From the NCBI GenBank assembly GCA_903900235.1, contig CAIUMH010000077.1, forward strand, positions 1 to 40,909: a DNA stretch of 40,909 nt, written 5' to 3'. This stretch comes from an uncultured Actinomycetes bacterium (GTDB taxonomy: Bacteria > Actinomycetota > Acidimicrobiia > Acidimicrobiales > RAAP-2). The notes under the pieces are model-generated. The model did no database searches and had not been told where the DNA came from. It saw only the letters and a program-made list of their open reading frames with translations. The first letter of the stretch is position 1. The number at the start of each line of letters is the position of its first letter. Of the stretch, positions 8,001 to 15,090 are shown one piece after another. A program made the position numbers and the translations under genes.

Positions 8001-9135
8001 CGCCACTTGGCCAACCGGCACACACCGTCTTGGTGGTGGGATCGAAGCACCAGAGGACGGAGTACCCACTCGAGGCGGGCGGATAGTTGAAGAGGAAGAG
8101 CCTCCCCTCGAACGACTGGAAGTAGCCGTACGCCATGATGCGCGCTTCGTCGGGGCGCCCTGTCTGGAGCGAGAATGGCTGCCCCGGGCACAACCCACCC
8201 TGGCCATCGTTGGCCCGCGGGTCGACACAGCCGATCGACGCGCTGACGCCGGCCTGCATCGAGTTGTCGAGGTACAACAGCCCGCCGTATTCAGTCATGG
8301 GGAGGGGGCGGGCGTCGCTGACCCCCACCGCGATCGCGTCGCCTGTCCGGAGAAACGCCGACCCAATCGTCCCGCCGCACAGACTTGGGGTCGTCAGGTC
8401 AGAGATGTCGACGCACAGGAAACCGGATCCGAGTGCGACCGAGTAGTCGGCGATCCACACGTGGTGGTAGCGCTCGTCCACCCAACCGGACGTCTGGGTG
8501 TTGCGTGCGAGACCGGTCAGGTTCGTGATGTTCAGTGGCCAGCTGCCCGAGCACGTCGAACCCGACACGTTGTGGCAGTCCAGCAGCTGAACCTGCAGGT
8601 GCGTGAGATTGAAGACATGACCGTCAGCATCGAAGAAGACGTCCCAACCATCCCCAGTCTTCGAGGCGATGGTGTTTGACGCACCTGAGCTGAGTGGCAC
8701 CGTCTCCGTGGTCGTGACCGCCTGCTTGCCATCGATGATGCCGCCTGATGCGTAGGAGCCCCGAGCGCGGACGTACTGCACCCGACCCCAGGCATCTGGT
8801 GTGCTTGGTGGGACGTCGGAGAAGGCCACCCCATCGGTGGAGTACTGGACCTTCCAGCCCTCAGGCGCCCTGATCTGGCTCGGCGACGTGAGGTGGACGA
8901 CGGTTGGATCGATCTTTTCCTGCAACCAGCGCGTGGCGGTGCCGGCACCGTAGAGCGGAGAGGTCACCGTCAGGTTGACGGTGCCACCGTCGACCACCGT
9001 CGAGGGTGTCGCAGTGTGACCGAGCGTCGTCCCGGCTGCGCCCGCTGACATGGCTGGCGTGGTGAGCAGCAGGGCCGAGGCCAGTGCGGCGATGAGTCGG
9101 GCAGGACGGTGCAGGGTACGAATCATGGTCGCCAT
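5098..9135 (-). CDS. Large secreted multidomain protein: Cys-paired repeat region, carboxypeptidase-regulatory-like domain, two CshA-type repeats, FN3, propeller-like tail
   Basis: A 1345-residue Sec-exported protein; its role is unknown, probably surface adhesion or matrix. Residues 1-34 are a classical signal peptide (RPAR, hydrophobic core, cleavage near SAGAA). Residues ~160-530 hold seven Cys pairs (187/195, 241/253, 303/316, 363/372, 404/414, 467/479, 504/525), four of them C-[VFW]-D. Residues ~690-750 resemble a carboxypeptidase regulatory-like/SdrD-B domain (GTVLDTSGNPVPGVPVRV). Two CshA-type fibril repeats follow (~838-908 and ~945-1017), each with LCGPSEA...C.QSTV and a VNPDG-V-FTP core. 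A fibronectin III domain spans ~1020-1110. The tail (1118-1345) resembles DUF6923-type propellers (AYRPDDGFLYGIG, GAFDPFSGHLVVGG). There is no LPXTG or C-terminal membrane anchor, so it is probably released or held non-covalently. An alternative start is ATG 9126. A hairpin terminator follows. A tandem TetR gene lies directly upstream on the same strand. Confidence 0.85.
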   Translation of the reverse strand: MATMIRTLHRPARLIAALASALLLTTPAMSAGAAGTTLGHTATPSTVVDGGTVNLTVTSPLYGAGTATRWLQEKIDPTVVHLTSPSQIRAPEGWKVQYSTDGVAFSDVPPSTPDAWGRVQYVRARGSYASGGIIDGKQAVTTTETVPLSSGASNTIASKTGDGWDVFFDADGHVFNLTHLQVQLLDCHNVSGSTCSGSWPLNITNLTGLARNTQTSGWVDERYHHVWIADYSVALGSGFLCVDISDLTTPSLCGGTIGSAFLRTGDAIAVGVSDARPLPMTEYGGLLYLDNSMQAGVSASIGCVDPRANDGQGGLCPGQPFSLQTGRPDEARIMAYGYFQSFEGRLFLFNYPPASSGYSVLWCFDPTTKTVCAGWPSGGQQVQSIALNKTMVFPPTASSQGAICLYSRDNKQSCFSRDGSAIASPTSVAFLAAAGSDLVPYPGPATIVGSRVYNVWGARGVPIGVRCWDVAIGLAGGLCPGFTTPRFTDASPYTVTQNPAAPDCLWENGDQGKIIPFQADGSVGCPAPATSSSAYFPNLAPTHACSGGVASWRTFTLNQPSLGVGSASAVLDVFDTSGAAVSGWQGISVPSNGVVNLAGLPVALTGPHPKFSISVNDHAPTDVDTTASLTSLGDSPQLCISPTISYACPGGYDAVPVLPIAFADLLASDDTAVTPGSALRITVKPSTPQTCTGAVSGTVLDTSGNPVPGVPVRVTGPDGTPVQLDGYDYTTTTKADGTYRFAGLRPDVSYSVTFPDTSVATAVSSTVPDGDGAGTTTASGGSVTSNDAPVLVGATTVINALYTQLIDLVPDAEVVPKNTTTTLHPLANDEPATGNTLDATSLRLCGPSEAPPACAQSTVTVPEGAFVVNPDGSVSFTPVTDFTGTVTPVTYQATDSGPTTGSAVISVTVVGTPTAQPATSIDDVNVVQSLDPMSSATTDPAAGWAETPLMLCGPSEASGSCSQSTVSVDGVGTYEVNPDGTVTFTPAHNYVGSPAPISFDVVDGIGQRASSTISVTVLPTIPEVPSSPSVTAGITSATVSFDVPAWDGGSSVLSYLVSDPSGKHSCTVSVSGPGPYSCTVNGLHPGKTYGFVVTATNAVGTGPEAAVSTRVGVLACTPGMHIEQRLGLLQSTTDFSSWTTLGQENGFVNAIAYRPDDGFLYGIGTANRDLTGPENHLMRIAGDGSATDLGVVEGLPATRSEAKFPAGAFDPFSGHLVVGGRGHLYSIDVDTHRATKIPLPDGVSRIGWDLVIQGEWLWTVTSTQVVGINLSSDEHVSYDLPAGYVSHGYGSVWSGSDDSSIFFESNATGDITRVTGLGSTPSFSKVGNLPSAPRNDGASCPGALT

Positions 9136-9197
9136 TCTTTCACATCACGGAGACGATGACAATCACTCTCAATGAGCAGACTCCGCCGGCCTGAGGG

Positions 9198-10403
9198 TCA
9201 GTGCGGTGCGGTGGCGACGAGGGTCTCGGTGACGCAGGCGAAGGGGAGGTCTCTGACGTCGGGGCGGAAGAAGGCCACCACCACCATGCCGTTTCCGAGC
9301 GCGTACTCCGAGTGGAGGAACGCCGTCGCCCCCCGACCGCCGGAGAGCTGGTCGAAGGATCGAGCCTCCTCGGATTCGATCAGCTCTGCGAAGTCGGCAT
9401 CGAAGCCCGCCAAACGGCCGGTCTCGAGGGCCAGCACTGCCATCTTGGCGATCACCGGGTTCTGCATCTCACGCCACGCGAGCGCCTCGGCGAGGGTCGG
9501 GCCGATCTCGAGCGCGCTCTCGGCAATGAAGGCGCCGATGGCGGCCATGCCTCGGCCCCACATCTCGGTGGTCACGCGGCGAAACAGCGCGGCCTTGGAC
9601 GGGAAGCGACCCATGACGAAGCCGCTCGACACCTCCGCCTTCCGGCAGATCCGGGCGATGGTGGTGGCGTGGTAGCCGACCTCGCCCACGCTGATGGCGG
9701 TGGCTTGCATGACCCGCTCGAGACGGTCGTCTGCGACGTCGAACACATAGAGGTAGAGGTACTCGGCGATCCGATCCCTCGGCGTCCCGATGGGCTCAGT
9801 CGGGGCGACCAGAGCCCGGTGATAGCGACGGAACTCCTCCTCGAGCTCGGTCTCCTTTGCCCAGTTTCGCCGGGCCAACACCAGCAGCCCCAAGGCCACG
9901 AACACGCAGGTCGCCGCCACGGTGGCCTCGACCTCACCGCCCGACGCCTCAGGATCGAGCAGTCGGGCGAGTCCAGCATCGACGTCGTCGCGCACGATGA
10001 TGGTGGCACGGGGATCGACCATTGCTGCCTGGATCATCTCGATGGCGGCCAGCAGGGTCGCCGAGGGGCGAGCGAGGCGAGCCATCGTCTCCACGAACCG
10101 CTGCTCGTCGAGTGTGTGGGTGACGCTTTCGACTAGCGCCACGAGCAGACCGTCGAGCTCCGGCCAGAGCTGCTCGGACCATACGCTGGCCACCAGGTCG
10201 TCGAGGTGTTCGAAGCGCGTGTAGATGGCCCCGTAGGACAGGTTCGCCCGCTCACTTACCGACCGGGCGCCCAGTCCGTCCCATCCCAACTCCGCCAACG
10301 CGTCGATGGCTCCGGTCCTCAGCGCATCGTCGTTGCGCGTCCGCCGGGCGATGCGGCGCTGCCCAGGGGCAGCGAGGGTGCCACCAGAGACCGAGTCATC
10401 CAT
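9198..10403 (-). CDS. Tandem TetR/AcrR-family transcriptional regulator (two HTH domains in one chain)
   Basis: 401 residues, about twice a normal TetR. The first HTH is at ~20-75 (GAIDALAELGWDGLGARSVS then RANLSYGAIYTRFEHLDDLV), followed by a ligand domain with AAIEMIQAAMVDPR. A second HTH is at ~225-280 (QATAISVGEVGYHATTIARI then CRKAEVSSGFVMGRFPSKAA), followed by a second ligand domain. One chain could thus form an intramolecular pseudo-dimer or bind two half-sites. It probably represses its own gene and perhaps the divergent CoA-transferase unit or the downstream exported-protein gene; this is inference. No Shine-Dalgarno is seen; a -10 box sits 6 nt before the ATG and an imperfect palindrome just upstream. 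A degraded relative is found at 4463-4984, on the other side of the exported-protein gene. Confidence 0.88.
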   Translation of the reverse strand: MDDSVSGGTLAAPGQRRIARRTRNDDALRTGAIDALAELGWDGLGARSVSERANLSYGAIYTRFEHLDDLVASVWSEQLWPELDGLLVALVESVTHTLDEQRFVETMARLARPSATLLAAIEMIQAAMVDPRATIIVRDDVDAGLARLLDPEASGGEVEATVAATCVFVALGLLVLARRNWAKETELEEEFRRYHRALVAPTEPIGTPRDRIAEYLYLYVFDVADDRLERVMQATAISVGEVGYHATTIARICRKAEVSSGFVMGRFPSKAALFRRVTTEMWGRGMAAIGAFIAESALEIGPTLAEALAWREMQNPVIAKMAVLALETGRLAGFDADFAELIESEEARSFDQLSGGRGATAFLHSEYALGNGMVVVAFFRPDVRDLPFACVTETLVATAPH

Positions 10404-10409
10404 GCTCTC

Positions 10410-10436
10410 AGTCTATCGGGATTAGAAATATGTTTA
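10410..10436 (-). promoter_or_regulatory. Leaderless -10 box and candidate autoregulatory operator of the tandem TetR
   Basis: On the minus strand TAGACT (10410-10415) lies 6 nt before the TetR ATG. Upstream of it, in an AT-rich patch unlike the surrounding GC-rich DNA, is the imperfect palindrome TAGAAATATGTTTA (10423-10436; five of seven positions pair). This is a natural place for TetR self-repression. No -35 consensus is visible. Confidence 0.5.
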
Positions 10437-10476
10437 GGCGACCATCCACGACCCGTCGGATCTGTGATCGAGGCCC

Positions 10477-10641
10477 TCATCCACCGCGCTCCTGACCGAG
10501 AGCTGCGCAGAGGTCGAGCACCTCGGTCGCCCAACTGCGCTCGAGTGGTGTGACGTCGGACTTCTGGAGCACGAGCGCCGCCGCCAACATCAACTTGGCT
10601 CGACGTTGCTCATCGACCGGACGGGGCTCAGGCAGATCCAT
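10477..10641 (-). CDS. Small ORF, 54 residues, unknown
   Basis: ATG at 10641 to TGA at 10477, preceded on its strand by GGGAG about 10 nt upstream. The product begins MDLPEPRPVDEQRRAKLMLA and continues with LVLQKSDVTPLERSWATEVL, a charged, probably helical protein without a signal peptide or membrane segment. Third codon positions are mostly G or C, like the neighbouring genes. It fills the only gap of about 300 bp in the window (10404-10710) and is divergent from the CoA-transferase gene. I do not recognise a family. It could be a small conserved protein or a chance ORF; conservation in related genomes would decide. Confidence 0.45.
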   Translation of the reverse strand: MDLPEPRPVDEQRRAKLMLAAALVLQKSDVTPLERSWATEVLDLCAALGQERGG

Positions 10642-10666
10642 GCGAGCATTCTCCCACTGGGCCCAT

Positions 10667-10688
10667 CTGACGGTGCGTCAGGTAGCCT
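10667..10688 (+). promoter_or_regulatory. Promoter and palindromic operator of the CoA transferase-SDR unit
   Basis: CTGACG-gtg-CGTCAG (10667-10681) is a perfect 6-bp inverted repeat. It abuts TAGCCT (10683-10688), a TANNNT -10 box, and AGGAGG at 10701-10706 precedes the ATG at 10711. A repressor bound here would block the promoter. The nearby tandem TetR is a candidate; this is inference. Confidence 0.5.
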
Positions 10689-10710
10689 GCGGATCGACGA
10701 AGGAGGCCCT

Positions 10711-11943
10711 ATGTCCAGTTCCGCCCCGCTCGCCGGCGTGCGCATCATCGAGTGCTCCGCACTCGGTCCCGCAGAGATCACGACGTTCCTGATCGACCTC
10801 GGTGCCGAGGTCATCAAGGTCGAGCCACCCCAGGGCGACTACATCCGCGAGATGACCTGGCCAATCGTCGAGGGCACATCGCTGATGCACCTCCACGTCA
10901 ACCGAGGGAAGCGCTCGATCACGCTCGACCTGCGCACCGAGGCCGGCCAGGAGATCTTCCGAAACCTCTGCCGCGACGCCGACGCGGTGATCGAGGCCAT
11001 GCGCCCCGGCGGCCTCGCCCGCAAGGGACTCGGGTTCGAGGACCTCAAGCAGATCAACCCCAAGATCGTCTTCTGCTCCATCTCCGGCTACGGCATGACC
11101 GGGCCCTACAAGGAGTACCCGAGCCACGGCGTCGCCTACGACGTCTGGGCCGGCCTCGTCAACGTCGCCACCGATGACGAGGGCTTCACCTACCTACCCG
11201 AGCACCCCTCCACCGGCATCCATGCCGGCCCGCTCTTCGGTGCCCTCGGCGTCCTGGCCGGCATCATCCGTGCCCGCGAGACCGGAGAGGGAAGTTTCCT
11301 CGAGGTTGCTCAGTCCGATGCCTCGGCGGCCATGGACTGGCTGCGCTCGGAGACCTGGCGGGCCTATGAGCGCCCCGAGTCAGAAGTCACCGGCAATAAG
11401 GCCGACAACTTCGAGCGGCGTGCTCCCGGCACAGCTGGCATGAAGGAGGGGGTCCGCTACCAGGTCTATGAGACCGCCGACGGCCGGCACGTGCTGTTCA
11501 TGGCGTCCGAGCAGGCCTTCTGGAAGAACTTCGCTGAGGGGGTGGGACGACCTGAGCTCTTCGAGCGCTGGCCGGGATCGAAGTACGCCGACCATGCCCG
11601 GGGCAACCGCGAGCTCCAGGCCGAGCTCAAGGCCATCTTCGCCACTCGTACCCTGGCCGAGTGGCTCGACTTCGGCCTCGAGGTCGAGACGCCGCTGGCC
11701 CCGGTGAACACCCCCAAGACCCTCCTCGACGACCCGCAGTTTCTCGATCGCTTCCCGATGTACTCGGTCGAGCAGCTCGGAGCCGAGCAGATCCCCGGAC
11801 CGCTCAAGTTCCAGGGCGAGGCGCTCCCCGTGCCGACCAAGGCCCCAACGGTGGGCCAGCACACCGACGAGGTCCTCGCCGATCTGCTCGGCTGGGATAC
11901 CGAGCAGATCGCCGCCGCTCGCGAGGCTGGCGGCCTCGGCTGA
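10711..11943 (+). CDS. CaiB/BaiF family III CoA transferase
   Basis: Transfers CoA between carboxylic acids, usually activating a substrate for beta-oxidation, racemisation or decarboxylation. It has 410 residues, the usual length. N-terminal LAGVRIIECSALGPAEITTF and AEVIKVEPPQGD are typical, as are NRGKRSITLDLRTEAG and SISGYGMTGPY. Asp203 in VAQSDASAAM matches the catalytic Asp of formyl-CoA transferase (Asp169 of Frc). The start at ATG 10711 is fixed by AGGAGG; an in-frame reading continues upstream to 10606 but has no ribosome site. The following SDR gene overlaps its stop by one base (TGATG), so the two are translationally coupled. The acid substrate is unknown. Confidence 0.92.
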   Translation: MSSSAPLAGVRIIECSALGPAEITTFLIDLGAEVIKVEPPQGDYIREMTWPIVEGTSLMHLHVNRGKRSITLDLRTEAGQEIFRNLCRDADAVIEAMRPGGLARKGLGFEDLKQINPKIVFCSISGYGMTGPYKEYPSHGVAYDVWAGLVNVATDDEGFTYLPEHPSTGIHAGPLFGALGVLAGIIRARETGEGSFLEVAQSDASAAMDWLRSETWRAYERPESEVTGNKADNFERRAPGTAGMKEGVRYQVYETADGRHVLFMASEQAFWKNFAEGVGRPELFERWPGSKYADHARGNRELQAELKAIFATRTLAEWLDFGLEVETPLAPVNTPKTLLDDPQFLDRFPMYSVEQLGAEQIPGPLKFQGEALPVPTKAPTVGQHTDEVLADLLGWDTEQIAAAREAGGLG

Positions 11944-12713
11944 TGGGAGAGATGAGCGGCCACAAGGGCACCGCCCTGATCACCGGGGGATCCGGTGGGC
12001 TCGGACGAGCGATCGCCCTCCTGCTCGCCGAACGGGGCAGCCACGTGGTCGTCACGTATCGAGCCAATAGTGACGCCGCCGAGGCAGTGGTCACCACCTG
12101 CCGGGCCGCTGGTGTCGATGCGTCGGCTCACCAGCTCGACGTCATCAACGCTCAGGCAGCAGCTGAGGTCGTCGGGGCAGCAGTGGCCGAGCATGGCGGG
12201 ATCCACACCTTCGTCCACGCAGCCGGCCCCCATGTCCCCCAGATCCACCTCTCGAAGGTAGAGCCAGTGGACTACGCCCGGCACCTGCTCGAGGAGGCGG
12301 CCGGGTTCTTCAATGTCGTCTCCCCTGCTCTTCCCACCCTGCGCGCCACGAAGGGGTCCATCGTGGCGGTCACCACGGCCGCCACCCAGCGGTACCCCGT
12401 GCGCGACGGCCTGTCGGCATCAACCAAGGGCGCCATCGAGCAGACGGTGCGCGCCCTGTGTGCTGAAGAGGGGCGCTTCGGCATCCGGGCCAATTCGGTA
12501 GGGCCGGGCATGCTCACCGATGGCATGGCCGAGCGCCTGATGATCTCGGGTGATCTCGACGAAGCCGCGCTCGCCGTCACCCGAGCAAATATCCCACTGC
12601 GGACCTTCGGCACGGCGATGGACATTGCCGAGGCCGTGTGCTTCCTGGCGAGCGACCGAGCGAAGTTCATCAGCGGCCAGCACCTCTGTGTCGATGGTGG
12701 CTACAGCGTCTGA
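11943..12713 (+). CDS. Short-chain dehydrogenase/reductase with altered catalytic motif
   Basis: 256 residues, Rossmann fold, FabG-like layout. The nucleotide motif TGGSGGLG is at residues 14-21, HAAG replaces NNAG near 92-95, and the C-terminal VDGGYSV is typical of classical SDRs. In the active-site region the sequence is VAVTTAATQRYPVRDGLSAS then TK: the expected YxxxK reads S158-A-S-T-K162, and the catalytic Ser position is Thr. Either Tyr151 takes over, or the enzyme is inactive or non-canonical. It overlaps the CoA transferase stop by one base, so it probably acts on the same CoA substrate. Start ATG 11943; ATG 11952 is an alternative. Confidence 0.85.
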   Translation: MGEMSGHKGTALITGGSGGLGRAIALLLAERGSHVVVTYRANSDAAEAVVTTCRAAGVDASAHQLDVINAQAAAEVVGAAVAEHGGIHTFVHAAGPHVPQIHLSKVEPVDYARHLLEEAAGFFNVVSPALPTLRATKGSIVAVTTAATQRYPVRDGLSASTKGAIEQTVRALCAEEGRFGIRANSVGPGMLTDGMAERLMISGDLDEAALAVTRANIPLRTFGTAMDIAEAVCFLASDRAKFISGQHLCVDGGYSV

Positions 12714-12840
12714 CTCAGGGTTCTGCTCTGCGTGACCGCGGACCACGAGCTGCTGGTGCGCTGCAGCTTCGCTGTTGCGGCCAAGGCGGACAGCGATAGC
12801 GTCGTGATGTGCAACACCACCAGACCTGGCGAAACGCTCA

Positions 12841-13425
12841 ATGAGCGACATGGTCAGCACTGGGATCTTGGCTCTCGGGGCCTTCGCCGGCACAAACCTC
12901 GATAATCTTCTGGCACTCAGCGGCCAGCTGGCGACCGCCGATCGCTCCCGCCACCGACGCATCGCCGAAGGACAGGTGGCCGCCACCGTGGTCCTGCTGG
13001 CCTTCAGCGCCATCGCCGGTGCGGCCTTCGCCACCGTCCCGAGCCGACTGCTCGGCATCCTCGGGCTCGTACCTATCGGCCTCGGGATCCGCGCTGGGGT
13101 CCTGCTCGTCCGGCGGAGCCCCGACGACCGGAGCATGCCGGTGGCAGCTGGCCTCGTGTCATCGTTCCTCGTCACGCTCGTGATCGGCGCCGACAATGTT
13201 GCGGTCTACCTGCCGGTGCTCGCCACTGGCTCGATGGTGGCGGCCGGGGCCTGTCTGGCTATCTGGCTGATCTGCGACCTCGGACTGGTCGCACTCGCGA
13301 GCTGGCTGGGGCGCCATCGAGCAGTCGAGCGTTCCGTCGAGCGAATCGGCCCGTATGCCTTACCCGTCCTCTACGTGGCCATCGGCCTCGTGGTCCTGGT
13401 GCGTTCGGGTACCTTCGGCCGCTGA
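12841..13425 (+). CDS. CadD-family cadmium resistance / cation transporter
   Basis: 194 residues with about five or six hydrophobic helices. Family motifs are GTNLDNLLAL (17-26) in the first helix and GADNVAVYLPV in the middle. CadD proteins confer modest cadmium resistance, and related members may export other cations. No metal-responsive regulator lies beside it. Start ATG 12841 has no strong Shine-Dalgarno; ATG 12850 is an alternative. The gene ends 10 bp from the convergent pirin gene. A 10-bp palindrome, CTGAGCTCAG (13430-13439), spans that junction and runs into the pirin stop codon. Confidence 0.85.
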   Translation: MSDMVSTGILALGAFAGTNLDNLLALSGQLATADRSRHRRIAEGQVAATVVLLAFSAIAGAAFATVPSRLLGILGLVPIGLGIRAGVLLVRRSPDDRSMPVAAGLVSSFLVTLVIGADNVAVYLPVLATGSMVAAGACLAIWLICDLGLVALASWLGRHRAVERSVERIGPYALPVLYVAIGLVVLVRSGTFGR

Positions 13426-13435
13426 GCGCCTGAGC

Positions 13436-14392
13436 TCAGCCCCGGAAGGGACGCAGCCCATTGGCCGGGATCTGACCGAGGCGACCAGCCTGGTAGTCCT
13501 CGACTGCCTGGTGGAGCTCCTCGACGGTATTCATCACGAATGGTCCGTAATGCGCCACGGGCTCGCCAATCGGCTCGCCACCGAGCAAGATCACATCGAG
13601 CGGCCCGGAGGGTCCGGCCTCGAGGACGACGGTGTCACCCGCTCCGTACAGGGCCAACTGGCCAAGTTCGATCGGGTGACGATCAGGTCCAGCGAACCCC
13701 GACCCCGCCATGCAATAGGCCAGGGCGTTGAAGGACGGGCTCCAAGGCAGCTCCATCCGCCCACCAGCCGAGAGGGTGACATGGGCCACCGTGATCGGCG
13801 TATGGGTCGAGCCGGGTCCTCGGTGGCCGTCGATCTCCCCTGCGATGAGCCGGATCAGTGCGCCGGCGTCTGGGGTGGTCAGCAATGTGACCAGCTCGGC
13901 CTCGAGGTTCTGGTAGGCCGGGCTGATCATCTTGTCCCGACCGGGCAGGTTCACCCAGAGTTGGAAGCCGTGGAACAACCCGCCCGCCACCACCAGGCTC
14001 TCGGGTGGGGTCTCGATGTGCAGGATGCCGCCGCCAGCGGTCATCCACTGTGTACCGCCGTCGGAGATGATGCCTCCTCCACCATGGGAATCTTGGTGGA
14101 GAAAGGTCCCCTCGATCACATAGGTGACGGTCTCAAAACCCCGGTGGGGATGCCAGTCCGTGCCCTTCGCCTCGAAGGGCGGGTAGTCCACCTCGCCCAT
14201 CTGATCCATCATGATGAACGGATCAAGCTCGGCATGGGACACGCCGGCAAAGGCGCGCCGAACGGGGAAGCCCTCGCCCTCGAGGCCTCTCGGGGCGGTC
14301 GTAATGGAATGCACAGGACGAGCCTGGACCTCAGGTCCAGTCGGTGCGGCAATCCGCTGCAGGGTCAGGGTGTCGGCGGTGATGGCGGGCAT
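13436..14392 (-). CDS. Pirin family protein (cupin; possible quercetinase-type dioxygenase)
   Basis: A bicupin of 318 residues. Pirins bind Fe(II) or another metal; some bacterial members cleave quercetin, others act as redox-sensing cofactors. The metal ligands are all present: His81 and His83 in DWHPHRGFETVTYVIEG, then His125 and Glu127 in GILHIETP. The second cupin carries RLIAGEIDGHRGP and the usual C-terminal GGEPIGEPVAHYGPFVMNT. AAGGAG lies 7 nt before the ATG. It follows the nitroreductase gene on the same strand with a 25-bp gap, so the two are likely one operon, facing the LigB-type dioxygenase across a shared control region. Together they suggest handling of phenolics or quinones. 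Confidence 0.9.
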   Translation of the reverse strand: MPAITADTLTLQRIAAPTGPEVQARPVHSITTAPRGLEGEGFPVRRAFAGVSHAELDPFIMMDQMGEVDYPPFEAKGTDWHPHRGFETVTYVIEGTFLHQDSHGGGGIISDGGTQWMTAGGGILHIETPPESLVVAGGLFHGFQLWVNLPGRDKMISPAYQNLEAELVTLLTTPDAGALIRLIAGEIDGHRGPGSTHTPITVAHVTLSAGGRMELPWSPSFNALAYCMAGSGFAGPDRHPIELGQLALYGAGDTVVLEAGPSGPLDVILLGGEPIGEPVAHYGPFVMNTVEELHQAVEDYQAGRLGQIPANGLRPFRG

Positions 14393-14417
14393 GGAGACTC
14401 CTTGGGTCAGTGGTGAA

Positions 14418-15035
14418 TCAGAGCGTGATGACGGCGGCGGCGTGGTCGTGGCGAGGAAGCCGGTCGAAGTGAGCGTCAGGACCAGGGTGGCCCACGTTCA
14501 CGACGGCGAAGGACCGCAGCGTGGTATCCGCAAGCAGGTCGGCATCGATCCCAGCCGCATCGAAGCCGGCCATTGGTCCGGCGGCGAGACCGAGAGCTCG
14601 CACGCCGAGGATGAAGTAGCCGGCCTGAAGCCAGGCTTGCGGGGCGGCGAAGCCGTGGCGGACCTCCTCGGCACCGAACATCTCCTTGGCATCGGCCTTG
14701 TGGGGGAAATTGGTCGGCAGGTGCTCGTGGAAGTCCGAGTCATAGGCCAGCACCACCGTCAGCGGTGCCTGGGCGGTCTTGGCCTGGTTGCCCTCGAACA
14801 TGTGGCCGACGAGGCGCGCCTTGGCCTCGGCACTTCGGACCACCACCAGCCGCAGCGGCTGGGTGTTCATCGCCGTGGGACCCCACTTGATGAGGTCATA
14901 GAGAGCTGCGACCTGCTCATCGCTCACCGGCTCGTCGGTGAAGGTGTTGGCCGAGCGAGCATGACGGAACAGCAGGTCCTGGGCTGAGGCGTCGAGGGCC
15001 AAGTGATCGGCGAGGTCGGCGGTGGGGCTGGTCAT
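14418..15035 (-). CDS. Nitroreductase-family FMN oxidoreductase, RutE/malonic semialdehyde reductase type
   Basis: 205 residues. The RutE/HadB-like signature is clear: LFRHARSANTFTDEPVSDEQ, then LYDLIKWGPTAMNTQPLRLV for flavin binding, and near the C-terminus GALGLAAGPM-type GVRALGLAAGPMAGFD. RutE reduces malonic semialdehyde in pyrimidine breakdown, but other members reduce quinones and nitroaromatics, and no other rut gene is present. The start is ATG 15035, with AAGGAGA 7 nt upstream; the in-frame extension to 15194 crosses the regulatory region and is rejected. It is the first gene of the operon with pirin and is divergent from the LigB-type dioxygenase. Confidence 0.88.
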   Translation of the reverse strand: MTSPTADLADHLALDASAQDLLFRHARSANTFTDEPVSDEQVAALYDLIKWGPTAMNTQPLRLVVVRSAEAKARLVGHMFEGNQAKTAQAPLTVVLAYDSDFHEHLPTNFPHKADAKEMFGAEEVRHGFAAPQAWLQAGYFILGVRALGLAAGPMAGFDAAGIDADLLADTTLRSFAVVNVGHPGPDAHFDRLPRHDHAAAVITL

Positions 15036-15090
15036 GAGAGGTCTCCTTGAACGGCGCTCACAAGGAGTGATGCACCGGGTGGTCACCTTT

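Noticed and set aside
13430-13439. CTGAGCTCAG, a perfect 10-bp palindrome at the CadD-pirin junction
   Set aside because: It extends into the pirin stop codon and forms only a 5-bp stem without a loop; it may be chance in a GC-rich junction.
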